A stretch of DNA of 36,774 bases from Rhodospirillales bacterium (GCA_947460455.1 CANHKG010000016.1:1-36774); one strand, 5' to 3'; positions 15,901 to 23,375 are shown, numbered from the stretch's first letter. The notes: generated by a model from the sequence alone, not told the origin. A program made the numbers and translations.

Positions 15901-18332
15901 GGGATCCAGTTATCGCCTTCCGCCAGGGTAAGGGTGTTCGGCACCGTGGTGCGGAACTTGTCCATCATGGCGCCCATCACCGGGGCGGTCTGCGCGCCCA
16001 GCGTGCCGGTTTCGCCGTAGAAGTGCAGGATCTGCAGCGTGAAGCCCGGGGCGCGGCCGCCCGGCGAGCCGATCTCGCTGGCGCTGTTCACCGCGGTGAA
16101 CGCCTTGTTCTCGCCGACCTTGCTCATGGTGGTGATCGTAACGGCCGTGCCGTTGAGCCCGGCGCTGTTGTCGAAGGTGGTGTAGGGGCCTTCGGGCGAG
16201 GCGCCGAAGGAAACCGCCGCCTGCAGCGGGTTGCCGCTGTCGTAGATGTGCACCCCGTCGCCGCCGCTGCTGAGCCCGACGCCGGAGCCGCTATAGGTGC
16301 CGATCTGCAGCCCGGCCGGCGCGCCAATCCCGAACCAGTTGGACAGGAACGCCTTGCTGGCGGCCGCGGGGTTCGCGGACTCCACGAAGATCACGCTCTC
16401 ACCCGGGGCGATGGAGGAGACGCCGTTCAGCGACACGGCCGCCGCCGGCGAGCCGGAGCTGTCATCCATCTTCCAGCCGGTGAGGTCGATCGAGAACGCG
16501 GTGCCGTTGGTCAGTTCGAACCAGTCCGCCTTGATCGGGCTGCTGGAGCTGGACCAGGGCGCGATTTCGGAGATGTACAGCCGGCCCACGCTGCCGGGCG
16601 AGCCGATCTCATCAGCCCCGCTGGCGGCCTTGAAGGCGCCGTTGACGCCCGGCTCGCTCATGGTGGTGACCGCCACGCCGTTGAGGGCGGCTGCGTTGTT
16701 GAAGGTGGCGAAGGGCGCGGCGGCCGGGGAGGCGCCGAAGGTAACGCCAGTCTGCAACTCGCCCGCGGCGTTGTAGAGGTTCACCGCGTCACCGCCGGTG
16801 CTCAGGCCGATGCCCTTGCCGGAATAGACGCCGATCTGCAGCCCGGCCGGCAGCGTGCCGCCGAACCAGGTGGAGGCGAAGGCGTCAGACGCGGCCTTGG
16901 CGTCCGCCCCCTCGATGAAGATCACCGATTCGCCTGGGGCGATCTTGGTCACGCCGGAGAGCGGCGCACCCTGGTCGAACACGGCGGAGCTGTCGTCCAC
17001 CCGCCAGCCGGTGATGTCCAGCGCGGCGGCGCTGCCGTTGGTCACTTCGAACCAGTCGGCCGCTACCTTGCTATTGCCGCTGGACCACGGCGCGATCTCG
17101 GAGACATAGACGCTGCCGGCCTTCGAACCCTCGTTCTTCACGTCGGTCACGGTCAGCGTGTAGGTCGTCGAGGCATCCGGCGTGGCGCCGACAGAGGCGT
17201 CGTCGGCCACCACGGTGACGGTGTAGGAAGGCTGGGTCTCGAAATCGAGCTTGGTGCCGGCCTTCAGATACAGGATGCCGTTGTCCACCTCGAACGCGGC
17301 GGCGCCGGCGCCGGTCACGGAGAAGGCGGTGTCGCCCAGGCCGTCATCCACCAGCACGATGTCGCCCAGGGCGATGCGCGCGGAGGTGTCGCTGTTCTCC
17401 TCGATCGTGGTCAGGGTGTTCTGCACCACCACCTGGGTCGGCGCGGCGTTCGGTGCGGTGGCCGGGGCATAGACCCAGAGCTGCGGATGGTCGAAGTCGC
17501 CACCACCATTCTCGCTGACCACGTAGAGGTTGCCGGCGTCATCCATCGCCACGCCCTCGTGCTGCTGGTCAGCGACCGACAGCTTGTTGCCGAGGTCGGT
17601 GCGGATGGTGAGCGTGCTCACAACCTCGCCGCTGCGCGTGACCTCGACAATGCGGCCATCCTGCTGGCTCAGCACCAGCAGGTTGCCGCTGGAGGCGGTA
17701 CCGTCGAGCAGGGCCACGTTGGACAGCGCATAGACGTCGGCGATGTCGCCCAGCTTCATCGATGCGGGATCGAACAGGTTGGTGGAGTTGACCGTGCTGG
17801 CCGAGCCGTTGCTGGCGGTGCCGGCCTTGAAGTCGATCGTGGTCTGGAAGAGTCCCTGCGGGCTGATCTCCTTGACGAAGATGAAGCCGCCGGTCTGCGG
17901 ATCGTAGCTCATGCCTTCCAGGCCGACATTGCCGATATCGGTGCCGAGCACCACGGTGCTGGCATCGCCGCGGCCGAGCGTGGTGCCGGCGTTGTAGGTG
18001 AACTGCACCGCCTGGCGGTCGCGCTCCTCCACCATCACGAAGGTGCCGCCGCCGACATAGGCGATGCCCTCGGGGTCGTAGAACTCGGTGCCCTGCGGGC
18101 TGCTGCCCTTCGCCAGGGTCATGGTGTCGATCAGCGCGCCCTTGGTCGTCACCTGCGTGACGGAGGTGCCGCCATCGCCGACGATGAAGAGCGTGCCGGT
18201 ATCCTGGTTGTAGGTAACGCCCGACACTTCCTGCCCCAGCAGGTTCCCCTCGGGGGCCTTGGTACGGGTCGGCTCAGGCAGGTCGTAGCGGCCGATGCGG
18301 ACGTAGTTAGCCAAATTCAATGATGTCGCCAT
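12933..18332 (-). CDS. Secreted 1799-aa multidomain protein: SdiA-regulated propeller, lamin-tail x2, 5'-nucleotidase module, Calx-beta x2, type I secretion tail
   Basis: Domains in order (approximate): 1-290 SdiA-regulated/YjiK-type esterase-like propeller (GQEVSGVTYNQDTGTLFIVGD, YDPEGIAYVGGGTFV, GLEGMSYDPQTGGF); 298-404 cadherin-like; 404-581 and 581-760 two lamin-tail domains (YVSEIAPWSS, ADWFEVTNG); 761-1084 metallophosphoesterase of the 5'-nucleotidase type (AEGDNWIPG, ALGNHEFDLG); 1085-1412 5'-nucleotidase C-terminal domain (MKNGGGLRASI, ENALRFDNKL); 1413-1541 and 1541-1662 Calx-beta repeats; 1663-1799 a serralysin-like C-terminus (GGVDRFVF, GDTNGDGVANFQI, ending WFLL). There is no N-terminal signal peptide, so type I secretion is inferred from the C-terminus; no secretion genes are nearby. 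The canonical first Asp of the metal site is not seen (HFYGETG) and the usual GHxH reads GGHERL. ATG 18332 is chosen over an upstream ATG at 18389 because the latter lies in a Pho-box-like site; an AGGGGA site precedes 18332. Likely role: extracellular phosphate-ester hydrolysis during phosphate limitation (inference). Confidence 0.88.
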   Translation of the reverse strand: MATSLNLANYVRIGRYDLPEPTRTKAPEGNLLGQEVSGVTYNQDTGTLFIVGDGGTSVTQVTTKGALIDTMTLAKGSSPQGTEFYDPEGIAYVGGGTFVMVEERDRQAVQFTYNAGTTLGRGDASTVVLGTDIGNVGLEGMSYDPQTGGFIFVKEISPQGLFQTTIDFKAGTASNGSASTVNSTNLFDPASMKLGDIADVYALSNVALLDGTASSGNLLVLSQQDGRIVEVTRSGEVVSTLTIRTDLGNKLSVADQQHEGVAMDDAGNLYVVSENGGGDFDHPQLWVYAPATAPNAAPTQVVVQNTLTTIEENSDTSARIALGDIVLVDDGLGDTAFSVTGAGAAAFEVDNGILYLKAGTKLDFETQPSYTVTVVADDASVGATPDASTTYTLTVTDVKNEGSKAGSVYVSEIAPWSSGNSKVAADWFEVTNGSAAALDITGWRVDDSSAVFDQGAPLSGVTKIAPGESVIFIEGADAKAASDAFASTWFGGTLPAGLQIGVYSGKGIGLSTGGDAVNLYNAAGELQTGVTFGASPAAAPFATFNNAAALNGVAVTTMSEPGVNGAFKAASGADEIGSPGSVGRLYISEIAPWSSSSSPIKADWFELTNGTAFSIDLTGWKMDDSSGSPAAAVSLNGVSSIAPGESVIFVESANPAAASKAFLSNWFGIGAPAGLQIGTYSGSGVGLSSGGDGVHIYDSGNPLQAAVSFGASPEGPYTTFDNSAGLNGTAVTITTMSKVGENKAFTAVNSASEIGSPGGRAPGFTLQILHFYGETGTLGAQTAPVMGAMMDKFRTTVPNTLTLAEGDNWIPGPWLVAGADPSLSKVAGIGATALARPDVAIMNALGVNASALGNHEFDLGSPVVSGAIAASGAWGGAKFPFITSNLDFSKDSSLRGLADATLGGTGTNAFAGKEASSIGGKIAPYAVVTINGERIGIVGATTYDLLIKTSPNGTRPLDDGNDATSDIQEVAAYLQTGIDALKATGIDKIVMVDQLDTLDRNKELAPLLTGVDVMVAGGGHERLGDATDVPGAFNGHSPDFIATDSYPIITKGADGAPTLIVTTDTEYSYLGRLVVAFTEDGEIDLASLNPATNGAYASNESTLQAVYGSTDTAQQIIDSSTTGKAVQAITSAVDAVVVAKDGNKFGFSNVYLEGDRVFGRAQEVNLGNLTADANAAAALGALPAGTPVVVSMKNGGGLRASIGSIDEDGSKIPNAIVPGAAGNISQLDVENALRFDNKLMVFDTTPQGLLNILNYAAGLAPGNGGFPQLGGLRFSYDPDLPAGEKVRSVALYGLDGEFVAQIVANGQVVAGAPASIPVVILSFTAQGGDGYPVKANGANFRFLMNDGTLSAPLDEALDFTAAANVPANVLGEQRALEDYLQAEHGTPETAFSQADTPASQDLRIENLNLRDDAVLLGAEQNFAVAAQAAHLPEGNAGTTAFTFTVTRSGNTAAAAEIGWNVAGVAGTGTVPARAQDFAGGTLPSGTVSFAAGQTSRTITVPVAGDTDSESNERFAVSLGSIPAGAAFTGTAAHGVILNDDGSRYSIGPARRVAPEGTGGTSTMSFTVSRAGISAGTDTLDWAVSPGDAPGTIPAGAADFAGGVLPSGTVTFARGQNVATITVAVAADSQREFNESFTVGISNPSAGASIGRATATGVIIDDDTIVVLGSTPVSGTADANVFLIGPGEHTVSGLGGVDRFVFTAAVGADAGTNLTGLPDFDPALGERIDLRLIDAIAGSPANDAFTFIGANAFSGTAGELQLIPSGPSMMIAGDTNGDGVANFQITAGTTASPSASWFLL

Positions 18333-18648
18333 GGCCTGCGGTTCCCCTTTCCCTCCTTGACAGGGGTGAGGATCTACCAAGATCAACATGACACACTGAT
18401 GTCAGTGCTGGGTCATGCAGATGAAGATCACGGCCTGGGAACGGGTGTGAAAAAATATATGCGGATCGAAGCGCGACATATGATCTAATTGATTATTTTC
18501 AGTATTGAAATATACTGCCAAATATAATCGAAAAAATGATCCTATCGACGAATCGAGGGTTGTTTCGCGTTGCATCTGTCTGGTGCACGATTGAAGCCGC
18601 GTCGCGATGCCCCCGCGCGAGGCCCGGCTTGGCATCCGCCCAGCGCTG
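18333..18648. other. 316-nt gene-free region with an AT-rich core
   Basis: Apart from the Pho-box promoter, this spacer contains an AT-rich core (about 18450-18545) that stands out from the GC-rich surroundings. Inside it is the inverted repeat CAGTAT-N6-ATACTG (18500-18517). It could be an upstream activating or silencing region (nucleoid-protein or MucR-type site) for the secreted gene, or a remnant of inserted DNA. No convincing gene, RNA or T-run terminator was seen. Confidence 0.55.
18371..18405 (-). promoter_or_regulatory. Candidate Pho box and -10 for the secreted phosphoesterase-like gene
   Basis: On the minus strand: CTGACAT-CAGT-GTGTCAT (18405 down to 18388), 12 of 14 matches to the direct-repeat consensus CTGTCAT-N4-CTGTCAT. 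After 11 nt comes TAGATC (18376-18371) as -10. Transcription would start about 30 nt before ATG 18332. The geometry is the same as at ugpB. Confidence 0.65.
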
Positions 18649-19860
18649 TCACATCGCGCGCAGCACAAGGCTCGCATTGGTGCCGCCGAAGCCGAAGCTG
18701 TTCGACATCGCCATATGGATCTTCCGTTCCTGTGCCGTACGGGCCACGCGGTCGATCACGCTGTCTCGGCTGGGCACATCCAGGTTCAGCGTGGGCGGCA
18801 CCACGCCGTCGCGGATCGCCATGGCCGAGAATATCGCCTCAACAGCACCGGCGGCGCCGAGCAAATGGCCGGTGGAGGACTTGGTGGAAGACATCGCCAG
18901 CCCCTGTGCCGCTGCCCCGAACAGGCGCTCCACGGCGGCCAGCTCGATGTCGTCGCCGGCGGGCGTGGAAGTGCCGTGGGCGTTGACATAGCCGATATCA
19001 CTTGGCGCAACCCCGGCGCTGCGCAGCGCGTCGCGCATGGCGCGAAAGGCACCATCCCCGGATTCGTTGGGCGAGGTGATGTGCCAGGCATCGCCAGACA
19101 TGCCATAGCCAGCCAGCTCGGCATGGATCCGGGCGCCGCGGGCGCGCGCATGCTCCAGCGATTCCAGCACCACCATCCCCGCCCCCTCGCCCATCACAAA
19201 CCCGTCGCGGTCGCGGTCCCATGGGCGGGAGGCGCGGTGCGGCGTGTCGTTGAAGCCAGTGGAAAGGGCACGAGCGGCGGCGAAGCCGGCCATGCCGAGT
19301 TCGGTCACGGCCGCCTCGGTGCCGCCAGCCAGCATCACATCGGCATCGCCGAGCGCGATCGAGCGCGCCGCGTCACCGATGGCATGCGTGCCAGAGGAGC
19401 AGGCCGTGGAAACTGCGCGGCGTGGGCCATGAAAGCCGAAATGCCGGGCCAGGTCGGTGGCGATGTTGTGGATCATGCCGCGCAGCATGAAACTGCTGTC
19501 GACACCGCCGGCCAGGCGGGCGCCCTCGCTCAGGGCCTCCAGCGCGCCGCAGCCGGAGCCGATGGTAATGCCAGCCATGGCATGCGCCTCCGCCGTAGCG
19601 GGATGCCAGCCGGAATCCCGCACCGCCTCCGCCGCAGCGATCTGCGCCAGGCGCCCGGCGCGGTCTGCCCGGCTCGGCTCGGGGCGGGTGGCCCAGGCGG
19701 AAGCCCGCACCTGCCCGGCAACGCGGCTGGGAAGCTCGGTGTTGAAGTTGGTGATGGTCCGAATGCCCGACCGGCCATTCACCAGGCGGCGCCACACCGT
19801 CTCAAGCCCGTGGCCGAGCGGACAGATGATGCCCATTCCCGTGATGACAACGCGGCGCAT
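18649..19860 (-). CDS. Beta-ketoacyl-ACP synthase, FabF type
   Basis: Condensing enzyme that elongates acyl-ACP with malonyl-ACP. 403 aa, normal for FabF/KAS II. The catalytic Cys154 is in VSTACSSGTHAIGDA, and the two His are in NAHGTSTP (His295) and SSTGHLLGAAGA (His332) with Lys327 in SSTKS. The C-terminal SNSFGFGGTNASLVL loop is intact. ATG 19860 has the site CAGGAG about 9 nt upstream. It is a solitary paralogue: no acyl carrier protein, FabG or malonyl transferase is nearby, so it is probably not the housekeeping fabF (usually with acpP and mltG). It may adjust acyl chains of lipids or serve a small dedicated pathway; proximity to lipid-remodelling genes is suggestive only. Confidence 0.9.
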   Translation of the reverse strand: MRRVVITGMGIICPLGHGLETVWRRLVNGRSGIRTITNFNTELPSRVAGQVRASAWATRPEPSRADRAGRLAQIAAAEAVRDSGWHPATAEAHAMAGITIGSGCGALEALSEGARLAGGVDSSFMLRGMIHNIATDLARHFGFHGPRRAVSTACSSGTHAIGDAARSIALGDADVMLAGGTEAAVTELGMAGFAAARALSTGFNDTPHRASRPWDRDRDGFVMGEGAGMVVLESLEHARARGARIHAELAGYGMSGDAWHITSPNESGDGAFRAMRDALRSAGVAPSDIGYVNAHGTSTPAGDDIELAAVERLFGAAAQGLAMSSTKSSTGHLLGAAGAVEAIFSAMAIRDGVVPPTLNLDVPSRDSVIDRVARTAQERKIHMAMSNSFGFGGTNASLVLRAM

Positions 19861-19955
19861 GTCGATTCGCTCCTGAGCGGCACGTTACAAGAAAGCGTCG
19901 GAACGAAGCGTGGTGGGGTGAAGCTTGCGTGACATCCCATGCCGTTGCAAGACAT

Positions 19956-21560
19956 TCAGCCCCAGTTGCGCGCACGAAAATCCATCGCGAAGCTGGCCGC
20001 GGCCTTCCACTTGTAGTCGCGCCGCAGCGCCGTGAAGGTCGCGTTCTGGTGCAGAACACCATAACAGGGGTCTTCGCGCTCCACGATCTGCAGCCACCGA
20101 CGGAACGCCGCCTTGCGTTTGCCCTGGTCAAGCTCGCTCTGCATGAACGCCAGGATCCCGGCCGCCTCCTGGTTCTGCCACTGCCCGGCCTCCCAGGTCT
20201 GCCCACCGGGCGCATAGGCAGCCATGGCCGCCACGGGGTCGGCGAACCAGGCGGAATTGGAATTGTCGATCACACCGCGATGCGGCCCCTTCGGCAGCAC
20301 CTGGCTCCAGTTCTCCTTCATGGAGAGCACCACGTTCAGGCCGATGTTGCGCCAGCCCTCAAGCAGCACCTGCGCGGTGGGCGTCTGGTTGGTGTAGTAG
20401 TTGTTGAGCGTGGGATACGGAATCTCCTCGCCCTTGTAGCCCGCCTGCTTCAGCAGGTCCCGCGCCAGCGCGGGGTCATAGGCCGGTGCCGCCCAGTCCT
20501 CCACCATCATCTCGCCGTAGAACGGCCATTGCAGGCCCTTCGGCACCACGGTGCGCCCCGCCCAAAGCCCGTCGATGATCGCCTGGCGATCCATCCCATG
20601 CGTCATGGCGCGGCGCACCAGCGGGTTCGCCAGCGCGGGGTGGGTCTTGTCGAATACGTTCAGCCGGATATTGGCGATCAGCCCGCCCAGCACCTGGTGG
20701 CGCTGCGAGCGTTCCACGATCGGAATCTGGTCCGGCGCCAGGTCGCAGGCGAAGTCGAAGTCGCCGGCCAGCAGGCCGTTCACCCGGCTGATCATCTCCG
20801 GCACTTCAACAAGGCGGATCGTCTTCAGCGGCGGCCGGCCGCCCCAGTATTCGTCATGCGCCTCCAGCAGGAGCATGGAATCCGCCTTGAAGGCCGCCAC
20901 GCGATACGGGCCGGTGGCCACCGGCTGGCGCGCGAAATCCTGCCAGCTCGCCGCCTCCTCATAGGCGCGGCGCGAAATCACCGCGGCGGTGTTGCGCGTC
21001 AGGCGCTGCGCCAGCACCGGCTCCGGCGTGCGGTTGTGGAAACGCACCGTCCGGGCATCGATGATCTCCACCCGGTCGAACCCGGGCAGCGTGGCGCGCG
21101 CCGCCACCGGCACTTCCGGCGGCGGCAGCTTGCCCGCGCCGGTGGTGTTGGAAGCGAACAGCCCGGCGCGGTCCGCCGATTGCCCGCTCCACATCCGCGT
21201 CGGGCCGAAGCTGAAGGCAACATCCTCGGCCGTCAGCGTGTCGCCGTTGTGCAGCTTCACCCCCTGGCGCAGCGTCACCTCCAGGGTCTTGCCGTCGATC
21301 TGCCGCCACGCCTCGGCCACCCGCGGCACCGTGCCCAGCCCGAAGGTCCAGTCCACCTCCATCAGCGATTCCGTGAACAGCGACATGGTCCGCTGCCCCA
21401 CGTTCGAAACCTCGCGCAGAGATTCCAGCGTGTTGGAAATCGAGATCTTCTGCACCGCGATGGTGATGCCGGGGCGCTGGTCCGCCTGGGCGATGGCGAA
21501 GCGCGGCAGGGCTGCACCGGCCGCCACAGCGGCGAGGCCCCGGCGAGTGATGTGGCGCAT
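19956..21560 (-). CDS. ABC transporter substrate-binding protein, family 5 (peptide/nickel/opine type), orphan
   Basis: 534 aa. The leader MRHITRRGLAAVAAGAALPRFAIAQA carries a twin-arginine-like motif before a hydrophobic stretch and an AQA cleavage site, so Tat or Sec export to the periplasm. SBP_bac_5 pattern: VPRVAEAWRQIDGKTLEVTLRQGVKLHNGDTLTAEDVAFSF, then ANPLVRRAMTHGMDRQAIIDGLWAGRTVVP. ATG 21560 is favoured (GGAG 7 nt upstream, twin-Arg close to the start); ATG 21572 is an alternative. No permease or ATPase gene adjoins it. It shares with the binding protein at 31664 a specific pattern (LWxGRxVVP, Y-P-A-x-A-R-x-L-L-K-x-A-G-Y-x-G, Y-Y-T-N), so it may feed the permeases encoded at 29837-31641. 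Confidence 0.88.
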   Translation of the reverse strand: MRHITRRGLAAVAAGAALPRFAIAQADQRPGITIAVQKISISNTLESLREVSNVGQRTMSLFTESLMEVDWTFGLGTVPRVAEAWRQIDGKTLEVTLRQGVKLHNGDTLTAEDVAFSFGPTRMWSGQSADRAGLFASNTTGAGKLPPPEVPVAARATLPGFDRVEIIDARTVRFHNRTPEPVLAQRLTRNTAAVISRRAYEEAASWQDFARQPVATGPYRVAAFKADSMLLLEAHDEYWGGRPPLKTIRLVEVPEMISRVNGLLAGDFDFACDLAPDQIPIVERSQRHQVLGGLIANIRLNVFDKTHPALANPLVRRAMTHGMDRQAIIDGLWAGRTVVPKGLQWPFYGEMMVEDWAAPAYDPALARDLLKQAGYKGEEIPYPTLNNYYTNQTPTAQVLLEGWRNIGLNVVLSMKENWSQVLPKGPHRGVIDNSNSAWFADPVAAMAAYAPGGQTWEAGQWQNQEAAGILAFMQSELDQGKRKAAFRRWLQIVEREDPCYGVLHQNATFTALRRDYKWKAAASFAMDFRARNWG

Positions 21561-21659
21561 GGCAGTCTCCATCAAAGCAATCCTGCCATTTTACCGGCGT
21601 ATCATTGCAGGCGTTTGGCGCGCGTGTTGCGGTTTTACGAAACCCCGCACACCCGCACC

Positions 21660-22268
21660 TCATCCCACATGGCGGTAGTGCCACACGCTCGCCGGCGGGA
21701 AGTTCAGCGGCGTCCAGGCTAGGCGCCGCGCCTCCAGCCCCAGCCGCCGCGGCGAAATCGGCGAGGTGGCGCAGTAGCTGTAATGCAGGAAGCCGCACTC
21801 CGGCCCCACGGCGCGAAACGCGGAAACGAAGCGTTGCTGCTCCGCGAACGGAAGCAGCACCAGCGGCACGCCGCAGATCACGGCCCCCACCTTCCCCGCG
21901 TTGCCCTGCAGCAGCGCCGGCAAGGCGCGTGCATCCCCGGTGATCACCTGCACGCCGGGCAAGGCGGCGCGCAGGTGGTCCGCCATTTCCGGCACGATCT
22001 CCACCAGCACCAACTGCCGCGGCGCCAGCCCCGAATCGAGCAGCGCGCGGGAGATCACGCCCGTGCCGGCACCCAGCTCCACCACGATCTCGTCGGGCGC
22101 GCACCGCGCATGCTGCGCCACGCGGCGGCACAACGCCTGGGAGGACGGCACCACTGACCCCATCTGCAAGGGGTTGCTGAGCCAGCGGCGGAAGAACAGG
22201 CCGGCATTCGCAATCGCACGCGCGGTCCCGGCCGGTGCGTCCTGCCCGGCATGCAGATGTTGAGACAA
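21660..22268 (-). CDS. Class I SAM methyltransferase, PmtA-like (phospholipid N-methyltransferase family)
   Basis: 202 aa from a TTG start. The N-terminal FFRRWLSNPLQMGSVVPSSQALCRRVA segment is typical of bacterial phospholipid N-methyltransferases. SAM-binding motif I is VVELGAGTGVISRALL (about 63-78), followed by LVLVEIVPEMADHLRAALPG and a VITGDARALPALL motif II. The substrate may be phosphatidylethanolamine or an aminolipid; this is inferred from family and neighbours. TTG 22268 has ACGGAG 7 nt upstream; another TTG at 22286 overlaps the previous stop (TTGA), so the start is uncertain by six codons. Third gene of a minus-strand operon after the PlcP-like and glycosyltransferase genes, 14 nt from the latter. 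Confidence 0.8.
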   Translation of the reverse strand: MSQHLHAGQDAPAGTARAIANAGLFFRRWLSNPLQMGSVVPSSQALCRRVAQHARCAPDEIVVELGAGTGVISRALLDSGLAPRQLVLVEIVPEMADHLRAALPGVQVITGDARALPALLQGNAGKVGAVICGVPLVLLPFAEQQRFVSAFRAVGPECGFLHYSYCATSPISPRRLGLEARRLAWTPLNFPPASVWHYRHVG

Positions 22269-22282
22269 TGGAATACTCCGTT

Positions 22283-23359
22283 TCAAGGTCCGTGCCCGCC
22301 CAGGGGCACGAGATGGGAGAGGAAGGCCTCGGCGCAGGCGCGCCAGCTGAAGCGCTCGGCATGGGCCCGGCATGCGCTCCGGTCGGCCTGCAGTGCCGCC
22401 AGCGCCGCCGCGCGTAGGTCCGGCCCCACGCAGCCCACGTTCCCGTCGGCATTGGCCAGCACGTCGCGCGGCCCGGTCACGTCGAACGCCGCCACCGGCG
22501 TGCCGCACGCCAGCGCCTCCAGCAGCACCAGGCCGAACGTGTCGGTCAGGCTGGGGAACACGAACACGTCGCTGCCGGCATAGGCGGCGGCCAGCTCGGC
22601 GCCGAATTTGGGCCCGGTGAAATGCACCCCGGGGTAGCCGCGCTTCAGCGCCGCCAGCTGCGGCCCCCCGCCCACCACCACCTTCGATCCCGGCAAGTCC
22701 AGGTCCAGGAAGGCCCGGATGTTCTTCTCCACCGCCACCCGGCCGATATAGGCGAACACCGGGCGCGGCAGATCCCACGCGATTGCAGGTGCGGGGGTGA
22801 ACAGGGCGAGATCAACGCCGCGGGACCAGTCCCGGATGTTGCGGAAGCCCAGCTCGGTCAGCTCGGCACGCAGGCTGGCGGTGGCCACCATCATGCCCTG
22901 GCCGGAATTGTGGAACCGCCGCAGCCAGGCATAAAGCCAGCCAACCGGAACGCCCACGCGCGCATTCACGTATTCCGGAAAGCGCGTGTGGAACGCGGTG
23001 GTGAAGGCACAGCCACGCTTGCGGGCCCAGGCACGGGCGCACAGCCCCAGCGGCCCCTCCGTCGCGATATGCAGCGCATCCGGCTGGAAGGTCTCGATGA
23101 TCCGGTTCAGCCGCCGCGCCGGCAACACGGACAGGCGGATGTCCGGATAGGTCGGGCAGGGCAGCGTGGGGAACCTGTCAGGTCCCACCACCTCCACCGT
23201 ATGCCCCATGCCGCGCAGCTCACCCATGATCGTCTGCAGCGTGCGCACCACGCCGTTCACCTGCGGCAGCCAGGCATCCGAAACAATCAGGATGCGGGCC
23301 GGAAGCGGTCCTACCTGGAGCAGTCGCGTCCAGTAGCCTGAGGAATCGTCAGTCCCCAC
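22283..23359 (-). CDS. GT4-family glycosyltransferase (Agt/MgtA-like glycolipid synthase candidate)
   Basis: 358 aa, GT-B fold. N-terminal ILIVSDAWLPQVNGVVRTLQTIMGELRGMGH and FTTAFHTRFPEYV, then C-terminal FAYIGRVAVEKNI, GPQLAALKRGYPGVHFTGP and the donor-site motif FPSLTDTFGLVLLEALACGTPVAAF. The EX7E motif has Asp at its first position, as in other proteins annotated mannosyltransferase MgtA. In alphaproteobacteria a GT4 next to PlcP (Agt) glycosylates diacylglycerol to make phosphorus-free glycolipids during phosphate starvation; gene order here matches that. Start GTG 23359, 16 nt after the PlcP-like stop; no ATG is available before the first beta strand. Sugar donor cannot be read from sequence. 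Confidence 0.82.
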   Translation of the reverse strand: MGTDDSSGYWTRLLQVGPLPARILIVSDAWLPQVNGVVRTLQTIMGELRGMGHTVEVVGPDRFPTLPCPTYPDIRLSVLPARRLNRIIETFQPDALHIATEGPLGLCARAWARKRGCAFTTAFHTRFPEYVNARVGVPVGWLYAWLRRFHNSGQGMMVATASLRAELTELGFRNIRDWSRGVDLALFTPAPAIAWDLPRPVFAYIGRVAVEKNIRAFLDLDLPGSKVVVGGGPQLAALKRGYPGVHFTGPKFGAELAAAYAGSDVFVFPSLTDTFGLVLLEALACGTPVAAFDVTGPRDVLANADGNVGCVGPDLRAAALAALQADRSACRAHAERFSWRACAEAFLSHLVPLGGHGP

Positions 23360-23375
23360 GCCCGCCGCCCTCGCC

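Noticed and set aside
13269-18323. 1684-codon open frame on the plus strand opposite the giant secreted gene
   Set aside because: Its translation is low-complexity (Ala/Gly/Arg/His-rich) without any domain, while the minus strand reads a clear multidomain protein. It stays open because of high third-position GC on the coding strand.
18394-18407. Palindrome CACTGA-TG-TCAGTG, first read as a dimer operator
   Set aside because: It overlaps the 7-4-7 direct repeat, which also explains the -10 spacing and matches the ugpB site, so the Pho-box reading is preferred. A second regulator cannot be excluded.
18402-18677. 91-codon minus-strand frame across the AT-rich spacer
   Set aside because: It starts inside the fabF-type gene, lacks a ribosome-binding site and ends in the Pho-box region; no family resemblance.
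21628-21650. Imperfect hairpin GCGGTTTTACGAAACCCCGC after the methyltransferase gene as a terminator
   Set aside because: Short, bulged stem and no T-run; not strong enough to call.
19929-21722. 597-codon plus-strand frame over the orphan binding protein
   Set aside because: Arg/His/Gln-rich antisense translation; the minus strand encodes a full family 5 binding protein.
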